Origin: Pantoea eucrina
GTDB taxonomy: Bacteria > Pseudomonadota > Gammaproteobacteria > Enterobacterales > Enterobacteriaceae
Direction: 5' to 3'
Length of the DNA: 64,000 nt
NCBI RefSeq assembly: GCF_001691555.1
Contig: NZ_MAYN01000008.1
Coordinates: forward strand, 2,156,766 to 2,220,765
The notes under the pieces were generated by a model, which saw only the letters and a list, made by a program, of their open reading frames with translations, was not told where the DNA came from and made no database searches. Made by a program: the position numbers and the translations under genes. How positions within the stretch are numbered: the stretch's first letter is position 1; each line of letters starts with the position of its first letter. This document shows positions 19,038 to 29,927 of this stretch, piece after piece.

Positions 19038-19493
19038 TTATGCCTCCCGGCTACGGGCACACATCATGGTCGCTTCACAGACAATTTTACCATCCACTGT
19101 AGCAACGCCTTTAAAACGTGTCAGACCACGACGGGTTTTTTCGAAGGTGACTTCCATGATCATCTGGTCGCCTGGTACTACCGGACGCTTGAAGCGGGCT
19201 TCATCGATACCGGCGAAATAGTAGAGCTCGCCAGGTTCCAGCTTGCCGACGCTTTTAAACGCCAGAATACCGGTTGCCTGCGCCATCGCTTCTAAAATCA
19301 GAACGCCTGGGAAAATCGGTTTACCAGGGAAATGCCCCTGGAAAAACGGTTCATTAACAGAAACGTTCTTTACCGCACGCAGATATTTGTGCTCTTCAAA
19401 ATCCAGCACGCGATCCACCAGCAAAAACGGATAGCGGTGCGGCAGCAGTTCTAAAATCTCTTCGATTTTCAGAGTATGCGTTTCAGTAGTCAA
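19038..19493 (-). CDS. fabZ: 3-hydroxyacyl-[ACP] dehydratase
   Basis: FabZ dehydrates 3-hydroxyacyl-ACP in fatty acid elongation and competes with LpxA/LpxD for 3-hydroxymyristoyl-ACP, which explains its place in the lpx cluster. The 151-residue hot-dog fold protein has the active-site His in [14 protein letters not shown] near the N-terminus. The catalytic Glu is in [15 protein letters not shown]. It begins 189 nt after lpxD, a wider gap than usual, and is followed by lpxA after 3 nt. Confidence 0.97.
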   Translation of the reverse strand: MTTETHTLKIEEILELLPHRYPFLLVDRVLDFEEHKYLRAVKNVSVNEPFFQGHFPGKPIFPGVLILEAMAQATGILAFKSVGKLEPGELYYFAGIDEARFKRPVVPGDQMIMEVTFEKTRRGLTRFKGVATVDGKIVCEATMMCARSREA

Positions 19494-19535
19494 AATACTC
19501 TTCCTGTCCTAAAAAATCTGATGGCAACAATAACA

Positions 19536-19571
19536 CGGCCTGCACCGATCAAAATGATCTTTCGCAGGCCG
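19536..19571 (-). repeat. Compound hairpin in the lpxD-fabZ gap
   Basis: An 8-bp outer stem (CGGCCTGC at 19536-19543 with GCAGGCCG at 19564-19571) encloses an inner 5-bp stem (GATCA/TGATC). A second structure (CCTGCC...GGCAGG around GCCCT...AGGGC) lies nearer lpxD at about 19606-19653. No T run follows either. They may be RNA-processing or stability elements. No gene is seen in this gap. Confidence 0.5.
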
Positions 19572-19682
19572 CAAATCAGTTCGGTGGCGTACGCTTCCCT
19601 GCGCTACCTGCCGCCCTCTGCAAAACTGAAGGGCAAAAGCAGGCAGGCTGCATTGTTATGAAAGCGGGTCGCGCGGATGTGC

Positions 19683-20708
19683 TTAGCTGTTTTTATCAAC
19701 TTTGCGTTCGATGGCTTTCAGGCGTTTGCTTATGTCATCGATATTCATCACCAGCGCTGCCGTTTTACGCCAGGCTTTGTTCGGTTGCAGTGGGATCCCT
19801 GAGGAGTAAACGCCCGGTTCTGTGATGGGACGCATTACCATGCCCATACCGGTTACGGTTACTTTGTCGCAGATCTCCATATGGCCGTTAATGACGCTGG
19901 CGCCGCCAATCATACAGTAACGTCCAATCTTCAGGCTACCGGCCATGATCACACCACCCGCAACGGCTGTATTGTCGCCAATTACAACGTTGTGGGCAAT
20001 CTGACACTGGTTGTCTATGATAACACCATTGCCGATCAGAGTGTTATCCAGCGCACCGCGATCGATGGTAGTGCAGGCACCAATCTCTGTCCGGTCACCG
20101 ATGATAACCGTACCAAGCTGAGGGATTTTTACCCAGTTACCACGATCGTTAGCATACCCGAAACCATCCGCGCCAATGACAGTGCCTGACTGAATCAGAC
20201 AATCCTGACCGATCTGAATCTCATGATAAATCGTCACGTTGGCCCAGAGACGCGTGCCGCTGCCAATCCGGCTCTTTTTCCCGACAAAGCAGCCAGCGCC
20301 AATCACGACGTTATCACCCAGCTCTACGCCAGACTCAATAACCGCGTTCGCGCCTACCGAAACATTCTGTCCCAGCGAGGCGGAAGGATCGATCACCGCG
20401 CTGGGCGCGATATTCTGCGCGGGCTGCGGCGTGGTGTCCAGCAGTTGTGCCATGCGGGCATAGGTAAGATAAGGGTTTTTCACTACCAGGGCGGCAGTAT
20501 TGCACCATTCCAGATCCGCTTCCGTCAGCACCACGGCTGACGCCTGAACGCTGGCGAGCTGCTCGCGGTAGCGGCTGTTGGCAAGAAAAGTGATTTGACC
20601 AGGGGTGGCGGATTGCATAGAAGCAATGCCGGAGATGACGATATCGCCATCTCCGTGCAATTCTGCATCCAACTGCTGGGCTAAATCAGCCAGTCGAATT
20701 GATGACAT
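19683..20708 (-). CDS. lpxD: UDP-3-O-(3-hydroxymyristoyl)glucosamine N-acyltransferase
   Basis: LpxD adds the N-linked hydroxyacyl chain in lipid A synthesis. The 341-residue length equals E. coli. An N-terminal uridine-binding domain ([20 protein letters not shown]) is followed by a left-handed beta-helix of hexapeptide repeats and a C-terminal helix. The catalytic His is in [14 protein letters not shown] near residue 239. I chose the ATG at 20708, 3 nt after the skp stop. The TTG just before it touches the skp stop codon. Confidence 0.97.
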   Translation of the reverse strand: MSSIRLADLAQQLDAELHGDGDIVISGIASMQSATPGQITFLANSRYREQLASVQASAVVLTEADLEWCNTAALVVKNPYLTYARMAQLLDTTPQPAQNIAPSAVIDPSASLGQNVSVGANAVIESGVELGDNVVIGAGCFVGKKSRIGSGTRLWANVTIYHEIQIGQDCLIQSGTVIGADGFGYANDRGNWVKIPQLGTVIIGDRTEIGACTTIDRGALDNTLIGNGVIIDNQCQIAHNVVIGDNTAVAGGVIMAGSLKIGRYCMIGGASVINGHMEICDKVTVTGMGMVMRPITEPGVYSSGIPLQPNKAWRKTAALVMNIDDISKRLKAIERKVDKNS

Positions 20709-20711
20709 CAA

Positions 20712-21209
20712 TTATTTAACCTGTTTCAGCACGTCAGCAGTAATGTCTTTCGCATTAGCGGCATACGCTACGGCGTTAGCATCAATCACGACATCGTAAC
20801 CATCGCTGTCCGCCACTTTCTTCACGGCATCCTGAATGCGGCTCAGCAATTTGTTACGCTCTTCCATCTGGCGACGACGGTTATCCTGCTCGAAAGACTG
20901 GGCTTTGCTGGAGAACGCTTCGCGCTGTGACATGATGTCTTTTTCCATGCGGCTACGCTCGCTCGCCTTCATGGTAGAAGCATCACGCTGCAGTCTCTGC
21001 ATTTTGGTCTGCAGATCGCGCTCCTGGCCCTGCAGCTCAGTTGCGCGGCCTTTGAACTCATTCTCAAGCTGTTTAGCAACGGTCGCACGTTGCGGTAACT
21101 GCTGGAAAATGCTGGACACGTTTACCACTGCAATTTTGTCAGCAGCCTGAACGCCAGCGGAAACCGCTAAAGCAAGACCCAGACCTGCGGCACACAACAA
21201 CTTTTTCAC
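20712..21209 (-). CDS. skp: Periplasmic chaperone Skp (OmpH)
   Basis: Skp is a trimeric periplasmic chaperone that holds unfolded outer-membrane proteins for BamA. The 165-residue precursor has a Sec signal ending VQA (residue 22). The mature part starts with the trimerisation strand [17 protein letters not shown] long charged coiled-coil follows (about 55-125), forming the jellyfish tentacles. It lies 110 nt after bamA and 3 nt before lpxD, in the conserved rseP-bamA-skp-lpxD order. Confidence 0.96.
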   Translation of the reverse strand: MKKLLCAAGLGLALAVSAGVQAADKIAVVNVSSIFQQLPQRATVAKQLENEFKGRATELQGQERDLQTKMQRLQRDASTMKASERSRMEKDIMSQREAFSSKAQSFEQDNRRRQMEERNKLLSRIQDAVKKVADSDGYDVVIDANAVAYAANAKDITADVLKQVK

Positions 21210-21319
21210 TATAAACTCCTTACCATCAACGTTTGTGTCTGCGACACAGTGTTTGGCTTGCTTAGCGCTTACTGCGCTAAGCCATGCCGTACTTCGCTTC
21301 CGCTTCCCTGCTCAGAGCA

Positions 21320-23731
21320 TTACCAGGTTTTACCGATGTTAAACTGGAACTGCTCTGCTTTGTCTCCCTCGACTTTCTTCACCGGCTGGGCATAGGAGAA
21401 GACCAGCGGGCCCAGTGGTGACATCCACTGCAGCGCCAGGCCTGCAGAGACGCGAATGTTGTTAGGATCGCTGTAGTCCGGAATATCTGCAGCACGTGTT
21501 GCCGCCGTGTTCTGCCAGTTGGTATCCCAGACGGTACCGGCGTCCACAAACAGTGAGGTGCGCACAGAGTTAGCGTACTTCTCACTCAGGAACGGCGTCG
21601 GCGTGATCAGCTCCAGGCTGGCAATCGCCATCGCGTTACCCCCCACCGCATCATCTGACTTACAGATCCCGTTTGGATCGGTCAGATTACATGAGGAGGA
21701 GCGATCGTTAAGATAAGCAGCTTTCGGACCAATGGTATTGGAACGGAAACCACGTACCGTGCTGGAGCCGCCGGCATAGAAGTTCTCATAGAACGGCATC
21801 TCTTTATCCCCGATGCCGTCACCATAGCCCACGCGGCCGCGACCCAGTACTACCCAGGTGCCATCACGGTTCAGCGGCACATACTGCTGGGTATCCAGCG
21901 TGGCTTTATAGAACGCGTTGTCTGAACCTGGAATCGTCACCTTACCGTTCAGGTTGGTGCGGTTACCGCGCGTCGGGAAGAAGCCGCGATCCAGCGTATT
22001 GTAGGTCCAGCCATAGTTAAAGGTAAAATCATCCGCAGAGAAATCGCCTTTATTATTGAGTCCCTGAGGACGCCCGACCGAATCGAGGTAACGCCACATT
22101 GCTACCTGTGGGCGCATATTCGACAGATCGTTATGCACGTAGCCTAAGCCGACGCGCAGCGTGTTGTTCTCATTAACCGGGAAGCCCAGCGTGCCATCAA
22201 CACCGTAACTCTTGTTGGTGTAGTCTGACAGATCGGCATCGTCCGCTTTAAAGTCGTTGTAGAACAGGCGACCGCCCAGACTCACGCCGTCAACCGTGAA
22301 GTACGGATCGGTCAGTGAGAACTCAGCATAGGTCTGATAATCGTTTTTGGTACCGCTGATGCCAACGGTGTTACCGGTGCCGAGCCAGTTGTCCTGGGTA
22401 ACACCTACCTGGAAGCTGACGCCGCTTTCAGTACCGTAGCCCACACCAAAGTTAAAGGTACCGGTGTTGCGCTCTTTAACTTTGTAGACCACATCAACCT
22501 GATCCGGTACGCCCGATACACGCTGCGTATCCACATCGACGGTTTCAAAATAACCGGTGCGGTTCAGACGCTCTTTACCCTGGTCAACCAGATCGCTGCC
22601 CAGCCATGCGCCTTCCATCTGACGCATTTCACGGCGCAGTACGGCATCTTTTGAAGTGTCATTGCCTTCAAAACGGACTTTACGCACGTAATAACGATTA
22701 CCGGCATCAACGTTGATATGCAGCTTAACGGTTTTGTCAGCGTCGTTGATTTCCGGCTGCGTCATGACGCGCGGATAGGCATAGCCATAGCGACCCAGCA
22801 GCTTTTTGATATCATCTTCCATCTGCGTCACTTTGGTGCCGTTGTAAAGCTCACCGTTCGGGATTTTGGTCAGATGTTCAATTTCTGCTGAGTGGCCCGC
22901 CATGCTGCCGTTCACGATCACGCCAGCAATTTTATACTGGTCGCCTTCGTTGATGTTGACGGTGATGTAGATGCCTTTTTTATCCGGCGTCAGGCTGACC
23001 TGTGTAGAGTCGATGTTAAAGCGCGCATAACCGCGATCCAGATAGAAGCTGCGCAGCGTCTCAAGGTCGCCGGCCAGTTTCTGCTTCTGATATTTGCGAT
23101 CGCCGACCACGTTCCACCACGGCACTTCATCACGCAGCTGGAAGCGGGAGATCAGTTCATCAGAGCTGAACGCTTTGTTGCCCACGATGTTGATCTGCTG
23201 AATTTTGGCAGAGACCCCTTCCTGGAAAACAAATTTCAGATCGACACGGTTACGCGGCAGCGGTGTCGCAATCGCTTTTACGCTGGCGGTATATTTACCC
23301 ACGCTGTAGTAAAAATCTTCCAGTCCCTTCTCGATTGAAGAGAGCGTGGTACGATCCAGCGCTTCACCTACGCGAATGCCTGACGCTTCGAGGTTCTGCT
23401 TCAGCTGATCCTCTTTCACCGCCTTGTTACCGGAGAAGGTGATGCTGGCAATAGTCGGACGCTCTTTCACCTGAACAATCAGGGTCGTTCCGTCACGTAA
23501 AACCTGCACATCTTCAAAATTGCCGGTGGCAAACAGTGAGCGAATAGTGTTTCTGATATCATCATCATTCACCGTATCACCGACGCGTACCGGCATGCTA
23601 AGCAGAGCCGCGCCGACGGCGACTCGCTGGAGACCTTCGAAATGAATGTCGTTCACCACGAAATCGTCTGCACCGTAAACGGTGGCGCTGCTAAACAGCA
23701 GCGACGCTATGAGCAACTTTTTCATCGCCAT
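21320..23731 (-). CDS. bamA: Outer-membrane protein assembly factor BamA
   Basis: BamA is the essential Omp85 insertase for beta-barrel proteins. The precursor has 803 residues (E. coli 810). The signal peptide ends TVYGA near residue 20. Five POTRA domains span about 21-420. A 16-strand barrel follows, with the conserved loop-6 motif STVRGFRS and a loop-6 Cys pair. It ends FNIGKTW, with the C-terminal aromatic typical of outer-membrane barrels. I chose the ATG at 23731, which gives [10 protein letters not shown] as in E. coli. The frame opens 11 codons earlier without support. Confidence 0.96.
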   Translation of the reverse strand: MAMKKLLIASLLFSSATVYGADDFVVNDIHFEGLQRVAVGAALLSMPVRVGDTVNDDDIRNTIRSLFATGNFEDVQVLRDGTTLIVQVKERPTIASITFSGNKAVKEDQLKQNLEASGIRVGEALDRTTLSSIEKGLEDFYYSVGKYTASVKAIATPLPRNRVDLKFVFQEGVSAKIQQINIVGNKAFSSDELISRFQLRDEVPWWNVVGDRKYQKQKLAGDLETLRSFYLDRGYARFNIDSTQVSLTPDKKGIYITVNINEGDQYKIAGVIVNGSMAGHSAEIEHLTKIPNGELYNGTKVTQMEDDIKKLLGRYGYAYPRVMTQPEINDADKTVKLHINVDAGNRYYVRKVRFEGNDTSKDAVLRREMRQMEGAWLGSDLVDQGKERLNRTGYFETVDVDTQRVSGVPDQVDVVYKVKERNTGTFNFGVGYGTESGVSFQVGVTQDNWLGTGNTVGISGTKNDYQTYAEFSLTDPYFTVDGVSLGGRLFYNDFKADDADLSDYTNKSYGVDGTLGFPVNENNTLRVGLGYVHNDLSNMRPQVAMWRYLDSVGRPQGLNNKGDFSADDFTFNYGWTYNTLDRGFFPTRGNRTNLNGKVTIPGSDNAFYKATLDTQQYVPLNRDGTWVVLGRGRVGYGDGIGDKEMPFYENFYAGGSSTVRGFRSNTIGPKAAYLNDRSSSCNLTDPNGICKSDDAVGGNAMAIASLELITPTPFLSEKYANSVRTSLFVDAGTVWDTNWQNTAATRAADIPDYSDPNNIRVSAGLALQWMSPLGPLVFSYAQPVKKVEGDKAEQFQFNIGKTW

Positions 23732-23782
23732 CGTTGTTATGCGTTTTCCTAACACATCCCGCACCTGTTTCCGTCCCGGACG

Positions 23783-25132
23783 TTACAGGCGAGAGAAATC
23801 ATTGAAAAGTGCAAGTCCCATTAACAGCACCAGCAAAATTGAGCCGATGCGATAACTGAAGTCCTGAACTCGCTCAGACACCGGTCCCCCTTTGATCTTT
23901 TCGATCGCCAGAAAAAGCAGATGCCCACCATCTAAAACCGGTAATGGAAACAGGTTGATGATGCCCAGATTGACGCTAATCAGCGCCAGGAACATCAGAT
24001 AGTAAATCACCCCGTACTCCGCTGATAAACCCGCACCCTGCGCAATCGAAATCGGGCCGCTCAGGTTATTCAGCTTTACATCACCTGTAATCAACTTACC
24101 CAGCATTGACACCGTAAGCTTCATCAGCTGCCAGGTTTTGACCCCTGCCTCACCGATAGCGGCCACCGGTCCATACTGTTTCACCGTTTTATACGCGTCA
24201 GGCAGCGGCTGCACGCGCGGAATAACGCCTGCGAACCCCTCATCAGGCTTGCCCGGCTTCGCGGCTGGCGTCAGCGTCAGACGCTGCTGTTCACCCTTTC
24301 GCTCAACCTCAAGCTGCAGCGGTTTATCCGGATTATCCCGCACCAGGCTGGCAAAAGCCTGCCACTGCGTTAACGGCTGACCATCGACTTTAACGATCCT
24401 GTCGCCCGCTTGCAAACCGGCAGCGCTGGCGGGTGAATTAGCCTGTATTTCTGCCAGCGTGGTTTCAATCTGCGGCCCGCGTGGGCGAATGCCGAGCGCC
24501 ACCACCGGATCCTGCTTATCTGGCTCAAACTGCCAGTCGCGCAGATCAACCCGCTTCTGCTGCGTGACGCTTTCGCCAAACTGAGACACTGTCAGCGTGG
24601 TACTCTCATCGCCGATTTTCCCAATCAGGGCCATGCGCACAGCATCCCAGTCAGGCGTTTCGATACCGTCAACTGCGTTAAGTTCCATGCCAGACTGAAT
24701 TTGCGCTTCCGCCGCAACGGAGCCGCTCACAATTTCGCCAACCACCGGCCGTACGCCGGGCACGCCGTGCATAAAGACCAGCCAGTAAGCGAAAATAGCG
24801 AAGAGGAAATTGGCAACCGGACCTGCGGCGATGACAGCTGCACGCTGCAGCACAGTTTTGTTGTTAAACGCTTCGTGACGGCGCTCAGCGGGAACGCTCT
24901 CTACACGCTCATCCAGCATTTTGACGTAGCCGCCAAGCGGGATCAGCGCAATCACATACTCTGTCCCCTGCCGGTCAGTACGTCGCCAGAGGGCTTTACC
25001 GAAACCGATAGAAAAGCGCTCGACATAGATGCCACAGCGCCGCGCCACCCAGAAGTGGCCAAACTCATGCACGGTGATCAGCACGCCCAGTGCGACGATA
25101 AAAGCAGCAAAACTCCAGAGAATGCTTAACAT
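23783..25132 (-). CDS. rseP: Site-2 intramembrane zinc protease RseP
   Basis: RseP cleaves the anti-sigma factor RseA after DegS, releasing sigma-E. It also clears signal peptides. The zinc motif HEFGH is at residues 22-26 in the first membrane helix, and the second zinc-ligand motif [11 protein letters not shown] is near 400. Two PDZ domains lie in the periplasmic segment (about 115-310). The 449-residue length is near E. coli's 450. The cdsA gene is 11 nt upstream, so the genes are co-transcribed. Confidence 0.97.
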   Translation of the reverse strand: MLSILWSFAAFIVALGVLITVHEFGHFWVARRCGIYVERFSIGFGKALWRRTDRQGTEYVIALIPLGGYVKMLDERVESVPAERRHEAFNNKTVLQRAAVIAAGPVANFLFAIFAYWLVFMHGVPGVRPVVGEIVSGSVAAEAQIQSGMELNAVDGIETPDWDAVRMALIGKIGDESTTLTVSQFGESVTQQKRVDLRDWQFEPDKQDPVVALGIRPRGPQIETTLAEIQANSPASAAGLQAGDRIVKVDGQPLTQWQAFASLVRDNPDKPLQLEVERKGEQQRLTLTPAAKPGKPDEGFAGVIPRVQPLPDAYKTVKQYGPVAAIGEAGVKTWQLMKLTVSMLGKLITGDVKLNNLSGPISIAQGAGLSAEYGVIYYLMFLALISVNLGIINLFPLPVLDGGHLLFLAIEKIKGGPVSERVQDFSYRIGSILLVLLMGLALFNDFSRL

Positions 25133-25143
25133 AGTTGCTGCTC

Positions 25144-26001
25144 CTAGAGGGTATGAAACACCAGCAGCAGCAGGCAGGCAAACACCGGCACGGCTGCTGT
25201 CAGGCTATCGATACGATCGAGGATACCGCCGTGGCCGGGGATAAGATTTCCACTGTCTTTGATGCCCGCTTCACGCTTGAACATGCTTTCTGTGAGATCG
25301 CCCAGTACGGAGGCAAGCGTGGCAACAACGGCACAGGCAATCAGCGTACCCGGCGCCACCGTCAGCGGAGCCAGCAGCGCAAACAGCCAGGCGATGATAG
25401 CCGAGGAGAGCAGTCCGCCAAAGAAACCTTCCCAGGTTTTACCCGGTGAGACTTTAGGTGCCAGCTTGTTTTTGCCGAACAGACGACCAAACATATAGGC
25501 ACCCGAGTCCGCGCCCCAGACCAGCAGCATAACGAACAGGAGCCACCAGGCGCCGGCAAAGTGATCGGTGTCGTAGTGATACTGGCGCAGGGCGATCATG
25601 CCCCAGAAAAACGGCACAATGGTCAGCACACCAAATAGCAGACGTAGCGGGCGCGAGCCGCGCCATAGCGCGGCAGAGGCGGGATAGAACAGCACCAGGA
25701 ATAGCGCAACGATCCACCAGCCAAGTGCCGCCCAGAGCGAGCTTTCCAGCTGAGGCTGGTGCGCATCGTGTGAATAGGACGGTAAGGTAAACAGCATCGC
25801 TGACAGCAGCAGACCACAGAGCAGTGCCAGCCAGACGCGCTGCTGACGGGTAGCCATGCCAGACAGCTGCCCCCACTCCCAGGCGGCAAGCATGCAGATA
25901 GCAATCGTGGTAATCGCGAAACCAGACAGCGGTAACCAGAATAGCGCAGCGATCACCAGCGGAATCAAAATAAACGCGGTGATCAGACGAGACTTCAGCA
26001 A
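25144..26001 (-). CDS. cdsA: Phosphatidate cytidylyltransferase
   Basis: CdsA makes CDP-diacylglycerol, the precursor of all phospholipids, in the inner membrane. The 285-residue length equals E. coli and about eight hydrophobic segments are seen. The family signature lies near the C-terminus: [18 protein letters not shown] followed by [12 protein letters not shown]. It lies 18 nt after uppS and 11 nt before rseP. Confidence 0.97.
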   Translation of the reverse strand: MLKSRLITAFILIPLVIAALFWLPLSGFAITTIAICMLAAWEWGQLSGMATRQQRVWLALLCGLLLSAMLFTLPSYSHDAHQPQLESSLWAALGWWIVALFLVLFYPASAALWRGSRPLRLLFGVLTIVPFFWGMIALRQYHYDTDHFAGAWWLLFVMLLVWGADSGAYMFGRLFGKNKLAPKVSPGKTWEGFFGGLLSSAIIAWLFALLAPLTVAPGTLIACAVVATLASVLGDLTESMFKREAGIKDSGNLIPGHGGILDRIDSLTAAVPVFACLLLLVFHTL

Positions 26002-26019
26002 AGGTTACCCCCAGGTAGC

Positions 26020-26772
26020 TCAGGCGCCGCCTGGTGCAGCGCCGCCATAGCGTCGCTCCCGCAGAGAGAATGCATTCAGTGCACCTTCAAAAACATGTTC
26101 ATCAAAATCAGGCCAAAGAACATCGGTAAACCAGAACTCAGCATAGGCTATCTGCCACAGCAGGAAGTTGCTGATTCGATGCTCTCCCCCGGTCCTTATC
26201 ACTAAATCCACCGGCGCCAGCTCCTGCATACAGAGGTAGGGAGCAAGGCTTTCTTCGGTTATCTGGTCAGGACGCAGTAGCCCTTCCTGAACCTGTTCGG
26301 CCAGTTTCCTGGCACCCTGGATAATATCCCAACGGCCACCATAGTTGGCAGCAATGTTGAGGGTCAGTCCATTATTTTGTTGAGTCAGTTCCTCGGCGCG
26401 GCGAATGCGTTCCTGAATACGACCAGAAAAACGACTGATATCACCAATAATGCGCAGACGCACATTATGTTTATGCAGGCTCTTTACTTCACTGTCGAGA
26501 GCCCAGATAAATAATTCCATCAACGCCGTCACTTCCTGCGGCGGTCGGCTCCAGTTTTCACTGCTGAACGCATAGAGCGTTAACGCTTCCAGCTTGTGAC
26601 TGACCGCAAAGCTGACGGCACGGCGAACCGATTTTACCCCGGCTTTGTGGCCTGAAATACGCAGTTTGCCCTGATTTTTTGCCCAGCGACCATTACCATC
26701 CATAATGATGGCCACGTGACGTGGTGTGCAGTACGACCCGTCATCGATTGTATTGTGATTGTTGGACGACAT
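26020..26772 (-). CDS. uppS: (2E,6E)-farnesyl-diphosphate-specific ditrans,polycis-undecaprenyl-diphosphate synthase
   Basis: UppS (IspU) extends farnesyl diphosphate with eight isopentenyl units to undecaprenyl diphosphate, the lipid carrier for peptidoglycan and O-antigen. The catalytic Asp25 lies in HVAIIMDGNGRWAK. The signature RTGGEHRISNFLLWQ near residue 194 and FTDVLWPDF are intact. The 250-residue length is typical. A candidate promoter and structured leader lie between dxr and this gene. Confidence 0.96.
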   Translation of the reverse strand: MSSNNHNTIDDGSYCTPRHVAIIMDGNGRWAKNQGKLRISGHKAGVKSVRRAVSFAVSHKLEALTLYAFSSENWSRPPQEVTALMELFIWALDSEVKSLHKHNVRLRIIGDISRFSGRIQERIRRAEELTQQNNGLTLNIAANYGGRWDIIQGARKLAEQVQEGLLRPDQITEESLAPYLCMQELAPVDLVIRTGGEHRISNFLLWQIAYAEFWFTDVLWPDFDEHVFEGALNAFSLRERRYGGAAPGGA

Positions 26773-26838
26773 AACGCGTAATAATTCCTTTCATCAGAAA
26801 TGCTGTGTTTTCTGAATACATTGCGCCTGCGGCAAAGG

Positions 26839-26873
26839 CCGGCTCGTAAGCCGGATGACATCGAAACAATGTC
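26839..26873 (-). repeat. Two adjacent hairpins in the uppS leader
   Basis: CCGGCT/AGCCGG (26839-26854, loop CGTA) and GACAT/ATGTC (26857-26873) form two small stems between the candidate promoter and the uppS start. Their role is unknown. Confidence 0.4.
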
Positions 26874-26892
26874 GTGCCGTAAAACGCGAGCG

Positions 26893-26921
26893 ACTATACC
26901 ATTTTCAGCCAGAGCGAACAA
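26893..26921 (-). promoter_or_regulatory. Candidate uppS promoter
   Basis: On the minus strand, -35 TTGTTC (26916-26921), a 17-bp spacer and an extended -10 TGGTATAGT (hexamer 26893-26898) are found. It would give a leader of about 115 nt and drive uppS-cdsA and genes downstream. Confidence 0.55.
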
Positions 26922-26933
26922 ATAGCGGGGCTA

Positions 26934-28136
26934 TCAGCCAGCCAGAGAGACGCGTGACAGCAATGCCGTTGCACGCTGCCGCGCCAGCCGATCGATTTCC
27001 AGCACATCATCAATACTGGCGGGCTCCGGACAACTGAGCGTCCCCAGTACTTCGCTGTTGAGGGCGGCAATATCGGTAAAGCGAATCTGATGCTGCAGAA
27101 ACGCTGCTACCGCGATTTCATTTGCTGCATTCAGCGTCGTCGTGGCCGCCTGCCCTGCAGTACACGCATCAATTGCCAGCTTCAGGCAGGGATAGCGCAC
27201 GTAATCGGGTTCAGCAAACGTCAGTGCTTTCATTCGGGTGAAATCAAGCGGCGTAACGCCAGCGGCGATGCGTGCAGGCCATGCCATGCTGTGAGCAATC
27301 GGTGTGCGCATATCAGGCGAGCCCAGCTGCGCCAGCACGCTGCCGTCACAATAACGCACCATAGAGTGGATCACCGACTGCGGGTGCAGGATGACCTCCA
27401 TTTGCGCGTCAGTGGCGTTGAACAACCAGCGGGCTTCAATGTATTCAAGACCTTTATTCATCATAGTGGCCGAATCAACGGAAATTTTGCGCCCCATCGA
27501 CCAGTTCGGATGCGCACAGGCCTGATCCGGCGACATTGTAGCCAGATCTGCCAGTGGCGTGTCACGAAAAGGACCACCCGATCCCGTAAGGAGAATCGAG
27601 TCGATCCCGTTCTCCCGCAGATCAGCGTACCCCAACTGATGCTGTATGGAAGCGGGCAAACTCTGAAAAATGGCATTATGCTCGCTATCAACCGGCAGCA
27701 GCTGCGCCTGATGCTGACGCACCGCCTCCATAAACAAGCGGCCGCATGTGACAAGTGACTCTTTGTTGGCCAGCAGTACGGTTTTCCCGGCATGAATTGC
27801 TGCCAGCGTCGGCTGCAGGCCCGATGCGCCGACAATCGCCGCCATCACCTGATCAACATCATCCAGCGCCGCCAGCTCGCAGGCTGCCTGAACGCCGGAG
27901 AGCACTTCGGTATCAACGTTGAGTGCTTTCAGTCGCTCACGCAGGTCGGCAGCGGCAGTCTCATCAGACATCGCTGCATAGCGCGGCCGGAACTGGTGAC
28001 ACTGCTCAGCCATCAGCGCGGCATTCTGCCCTGCTACCAGCGCAGTGACCTGATAAAGTTCAGGATTCGCGGCCACAACCGCCAGTGTACTGGTGCCAAT
28101 TGAGCCGGTGGATCCCAGAAGGGTTAATCGCTTCAT
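26934..28136 (-). CDS. dxr: 1-deoxy-D-xylulose 5-phosphate reductoisomerase
   Basis: Dxr (IspC) converts DXP to 2-C-methyl-D-erythritol 4-phosphate, the committed step of the MEP isoprenoid pathway. It thus feeds the adjacent uppS. The NADPH-binding motif [13 protein letters not shown] is at the N-terminus. Metal and substrate residues lie in [15 protein letters not shown] and [17 protein letters not shown]. The product has 400 residues versus 398 in E. coli. Two tandem ATGs occur (28139 and 28136). I take the second because it aligns with E. coli MKQLTILG, but the first is equally possible. Confidence 0.95.
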   Translation of the reverse strand: MKRLTLLGSTGSIGTSTLAVVAANPELYQVTALVAGQNAALMAEQCHQFRPRYAAMSDETAAADLRERLKALNVDTEVLSGVQAACELAALDDVDQVMAAIVGASGLQPTLAAIHAGKTVLLANKESLVTCGRLFMEAVRQHQAQLLPVDSEHNAIFQSLPASIQHQLGYADLRENGIDSILLTGSGGPFRDTPLADLATMSPDQACAHPNWSMGRKISVDSATMMNKGLEYIEARWLFNATDAQMEVILHPQSVIHSMVRYCDGSVLAQLGSPDMRTPIAHSMAWPARIAAGVTPLDFTRMKALTFAEPDYVRYPCLKLAIDACTAGQAATTTLNAANEIAVAAFLQHQIRFTDIAALNSEVLGTLSCPEPASIDDVLEIDRLARQRATALLSRVSLAG

Positions 28137-28191
28137 CATGCTATCCCTGTGAAGTCATCATGGGTGCCCGCAACGGCGCCAGGCACAATGT

Positions 28192-28242
28192 AAAACGCCG
28201 CCAGAGTGCATTCGGTACGAATACGGCTCTGAACGGCGTTTT
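28192..28242 (-). terminator. Triple-nested hairpin, probable terminator after frr
   Basis: The outer stem is AAAACGCCG (28192-28200) with CGGCGTTTT (28234-28242). Inside are CAGAG/CTCTG and ATTCG/CGAAT around a 3-nt loop. On the minus strand the stem ends in GCGTTTT, a modest terminator tail. A second, T-less hairpin (AGGCAGG/CCTGCCT, 28254-28273) lies between it and frr. Confidence 0.6.
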
Positions 28243-28301
28243 ATATCTGTTACAGGCAGGCAATCACCTGCCTCCAGCAGATACAGACCGGGCTGACAGA
28301 C

Positions 28302-28859
28302 TCAGAAGTCCATCAGCTCCTTCTCTTTTTCAGCCAGCGCAGCATCAACGTGCTTGATGTGAAGGTCGGTCATTTTCTGGATTTCATCCTGTGAACGACG
28401 TTCGTCATCTTCGCTGATCTCTTTATCTTTCAGCAGCGCTTTAATCTTATCGTTGGCGTCACGGCGAACGTTACGCACGGAAACACGTCCCTGCTCTGCT
28501 TCGCCACGTACGATTTTGATCAGATCTTTACGACGCTCTTCTGTCAGCGCTGGCAGCGGAACACGGATATCGGTACCGGCTGAACTTGGATTCAGGCCGA
28601 GATCAGACGTCATGATCGCTTTTTCAACGGCCGGGCCCAGAGAGCGGTCAAACACGTTGATTTTCAGCGTACGGGAATCTTCTACCGTCACGCTGGCGAG
28701 CTGACGCAGTGGCGTAGGTGTACCATAATATTCCACCACAATGCCGTCGAGCAGTGAAGGTGAAGCACGGCCGGTACGCACTTTGCTGATGGTGCTTTTG
28801 AATGCTTCCACGCACTTATCCATGCGTGTGTCGGCATCTTTTTTAATATCGTTAATCAC
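28302..28859 (-). CDS. frr: Ribosome recycling factor
   Basis: Frr with EF-G splits post-termination ribosomes. The 185-residue length equals E. coli. The three-helix coiled-coil domain contains [21 protein letters not shown], and the hinge and small domain follow. I chose the GTG at 28859 because AAGG lies 8 nt upstream and the product then begins [15 protein letters not shown] like E. coli. An ATG at 28970 would add 37 unconserved residues. Confidence 0.95.
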   Translation of the reverse strand: MINDIKKDADTRMDKCVEAFKSTISKVRTGRASPSLLDGIVVEYYGTPTPLRQLASVTVEDSRTLKINVFDRSLGPAVEKAIMTSDLGLNPSSAGTDIRVPLPALTEERRKDLIKIVRGEAEQGRVSVRNVRRDANDKIKALLKDKEISEDDERRSQDEIQKMTDLHIKHVDAALAEKEKELMDF

Positions 28860-29048
28860 GTTAAAACCCTTGGATTCGGTTTGACCTGGCCATTTCCGCA
28901 CGCGTCGGAACTGGTATCGATAAACATCGATCATCCTGCTACCTGCTGCTGACGCATAAGCCGCCTGCAACAGCGATTATGTCAGGTAGTGGCGCAGCGT
29001 CAGGCACTGCGCTATCAGAATATACCTTATTTTACCTTGCATCGGATA

Positions 29049-29774
29049 TTAATGCGTAATCAGGGTGCCTTCTTTTTCACCCATCACCACGCGACGCAGT
29101 GCACCAGGCTTGTTCATATTGAAGACGCGAATCGGCAGCGCGTGGTCGCGCGCCAGCGTAAAGGCGGCCAGATCCATAACTTTAAGCTCTTTTTCCAGCA
29201 CTTCAGCGTAGCTGAGCTGATCGTACAGCGTCGCGTCCGGGTTTTTAACCGGATCGGCTGAGTAGACGCCGTCTACTTTCGTCGCCTTCAATACGACGTC
29301 CGCTTCAATTTCAATGCCGCGCAGGCAGGCCGCAGAATCGGTAGTAAAGAACGGGTTGCCGGTACCCGCAGAGAAGATCACCACGCGGTTATTACGCAGC
29401 AGGCTGATCGCTTCGGCCCAGCTGTAGTTATCACAGACGCCGTTAAGCGGGATGGCAGACATCAGGCGTGCGTTCACATAGGCGCGGTGCAGCGCATCAC
29501 GCATCGCCAGGCCGTTCATGACGGTCGCCAGCATGCCCATGTGGTCGCCGACTACGCGGTTCATGCCTGCCTGAGCCAGACCTGCGCCGCGGAACAGGTT
29601 GCCACCACCAATCACCACACCTACCTGGATGCCCAGCTCAACCAGCTCCTTCACCTCTTGCGCCATGCGGTCAAGCACGCTCGCGTCGATACCAAAACCT
29701 TCGGCACCCTGCAGGGCCTCGCCGCTCAGTTTCAGTAAGATACGTTGGTATACAGGTTTTGCGTTGGTCGCCAT
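29049..29774 (-). CDS. pyrH: UMP kinase
   Basis: PyrH phosphorylates UMP to UDP as a hexamer of the amino-acid kinase family. It is activated by GTP and inhibited by UTP. The 241-residue length equals E. coli. Conserved blocks include [34 protein letters not shown] and the uridylate pocket near [10 protein letters not shown]. The ATG at 29774 matches E. coli [13 protein letters not shown] two codons earlier is less likely. It lies between tsf and frr, as in E. coli. Confidence 0.97.
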   Translation of the reverse strand: MATNAKPVYQRILLKLSGEALQGAEGFGIDASVLDRMAQEVKELVELGIQVGVVIGGGNLFRGAGLAQAGMNRVVGDHMGMLATVMNGLAMRDALHRAYVNARLMSAIPLNGVCDNYSWAEAISLLRNNRVVIFSAGTGNPFFTTDSAACLRGIEIEADVVLKATKVDGVYSADPVKNPDATLYDQLSYAEVLEKELKVMDLAAFTLARDHALPIRVFNMNKPGALRRVVMGEKEGTLITH

Positions 29775-29891
29775 GGTCAATTCTTCCTGGAGGATAAGAT
29801 GAATGAGAAGTTAAATCTGGTGAATCATCCGCTTAGCGCGTCAAAAAAGCTATTGGGATGAGACTGAAAATCACTGCGTCAAAACGCAGAC

Positions 29892-29917
29892 AAAAAAGAA
29901 CCGCCTCGCGGCGGTTC
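29892..29917 (-). terminator. Intrinsic terminator after tsf
   Basis: GAACCGCC (29898-29905) pairs with GGCGGTTC (29910-29917) around a TCGC loop. On the minus strand it is followed by six T's. It ends rpsB-tsf before pyrH. Confidence 0.9.
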
Positions 29918-29927
29918 CGGTCATTCA

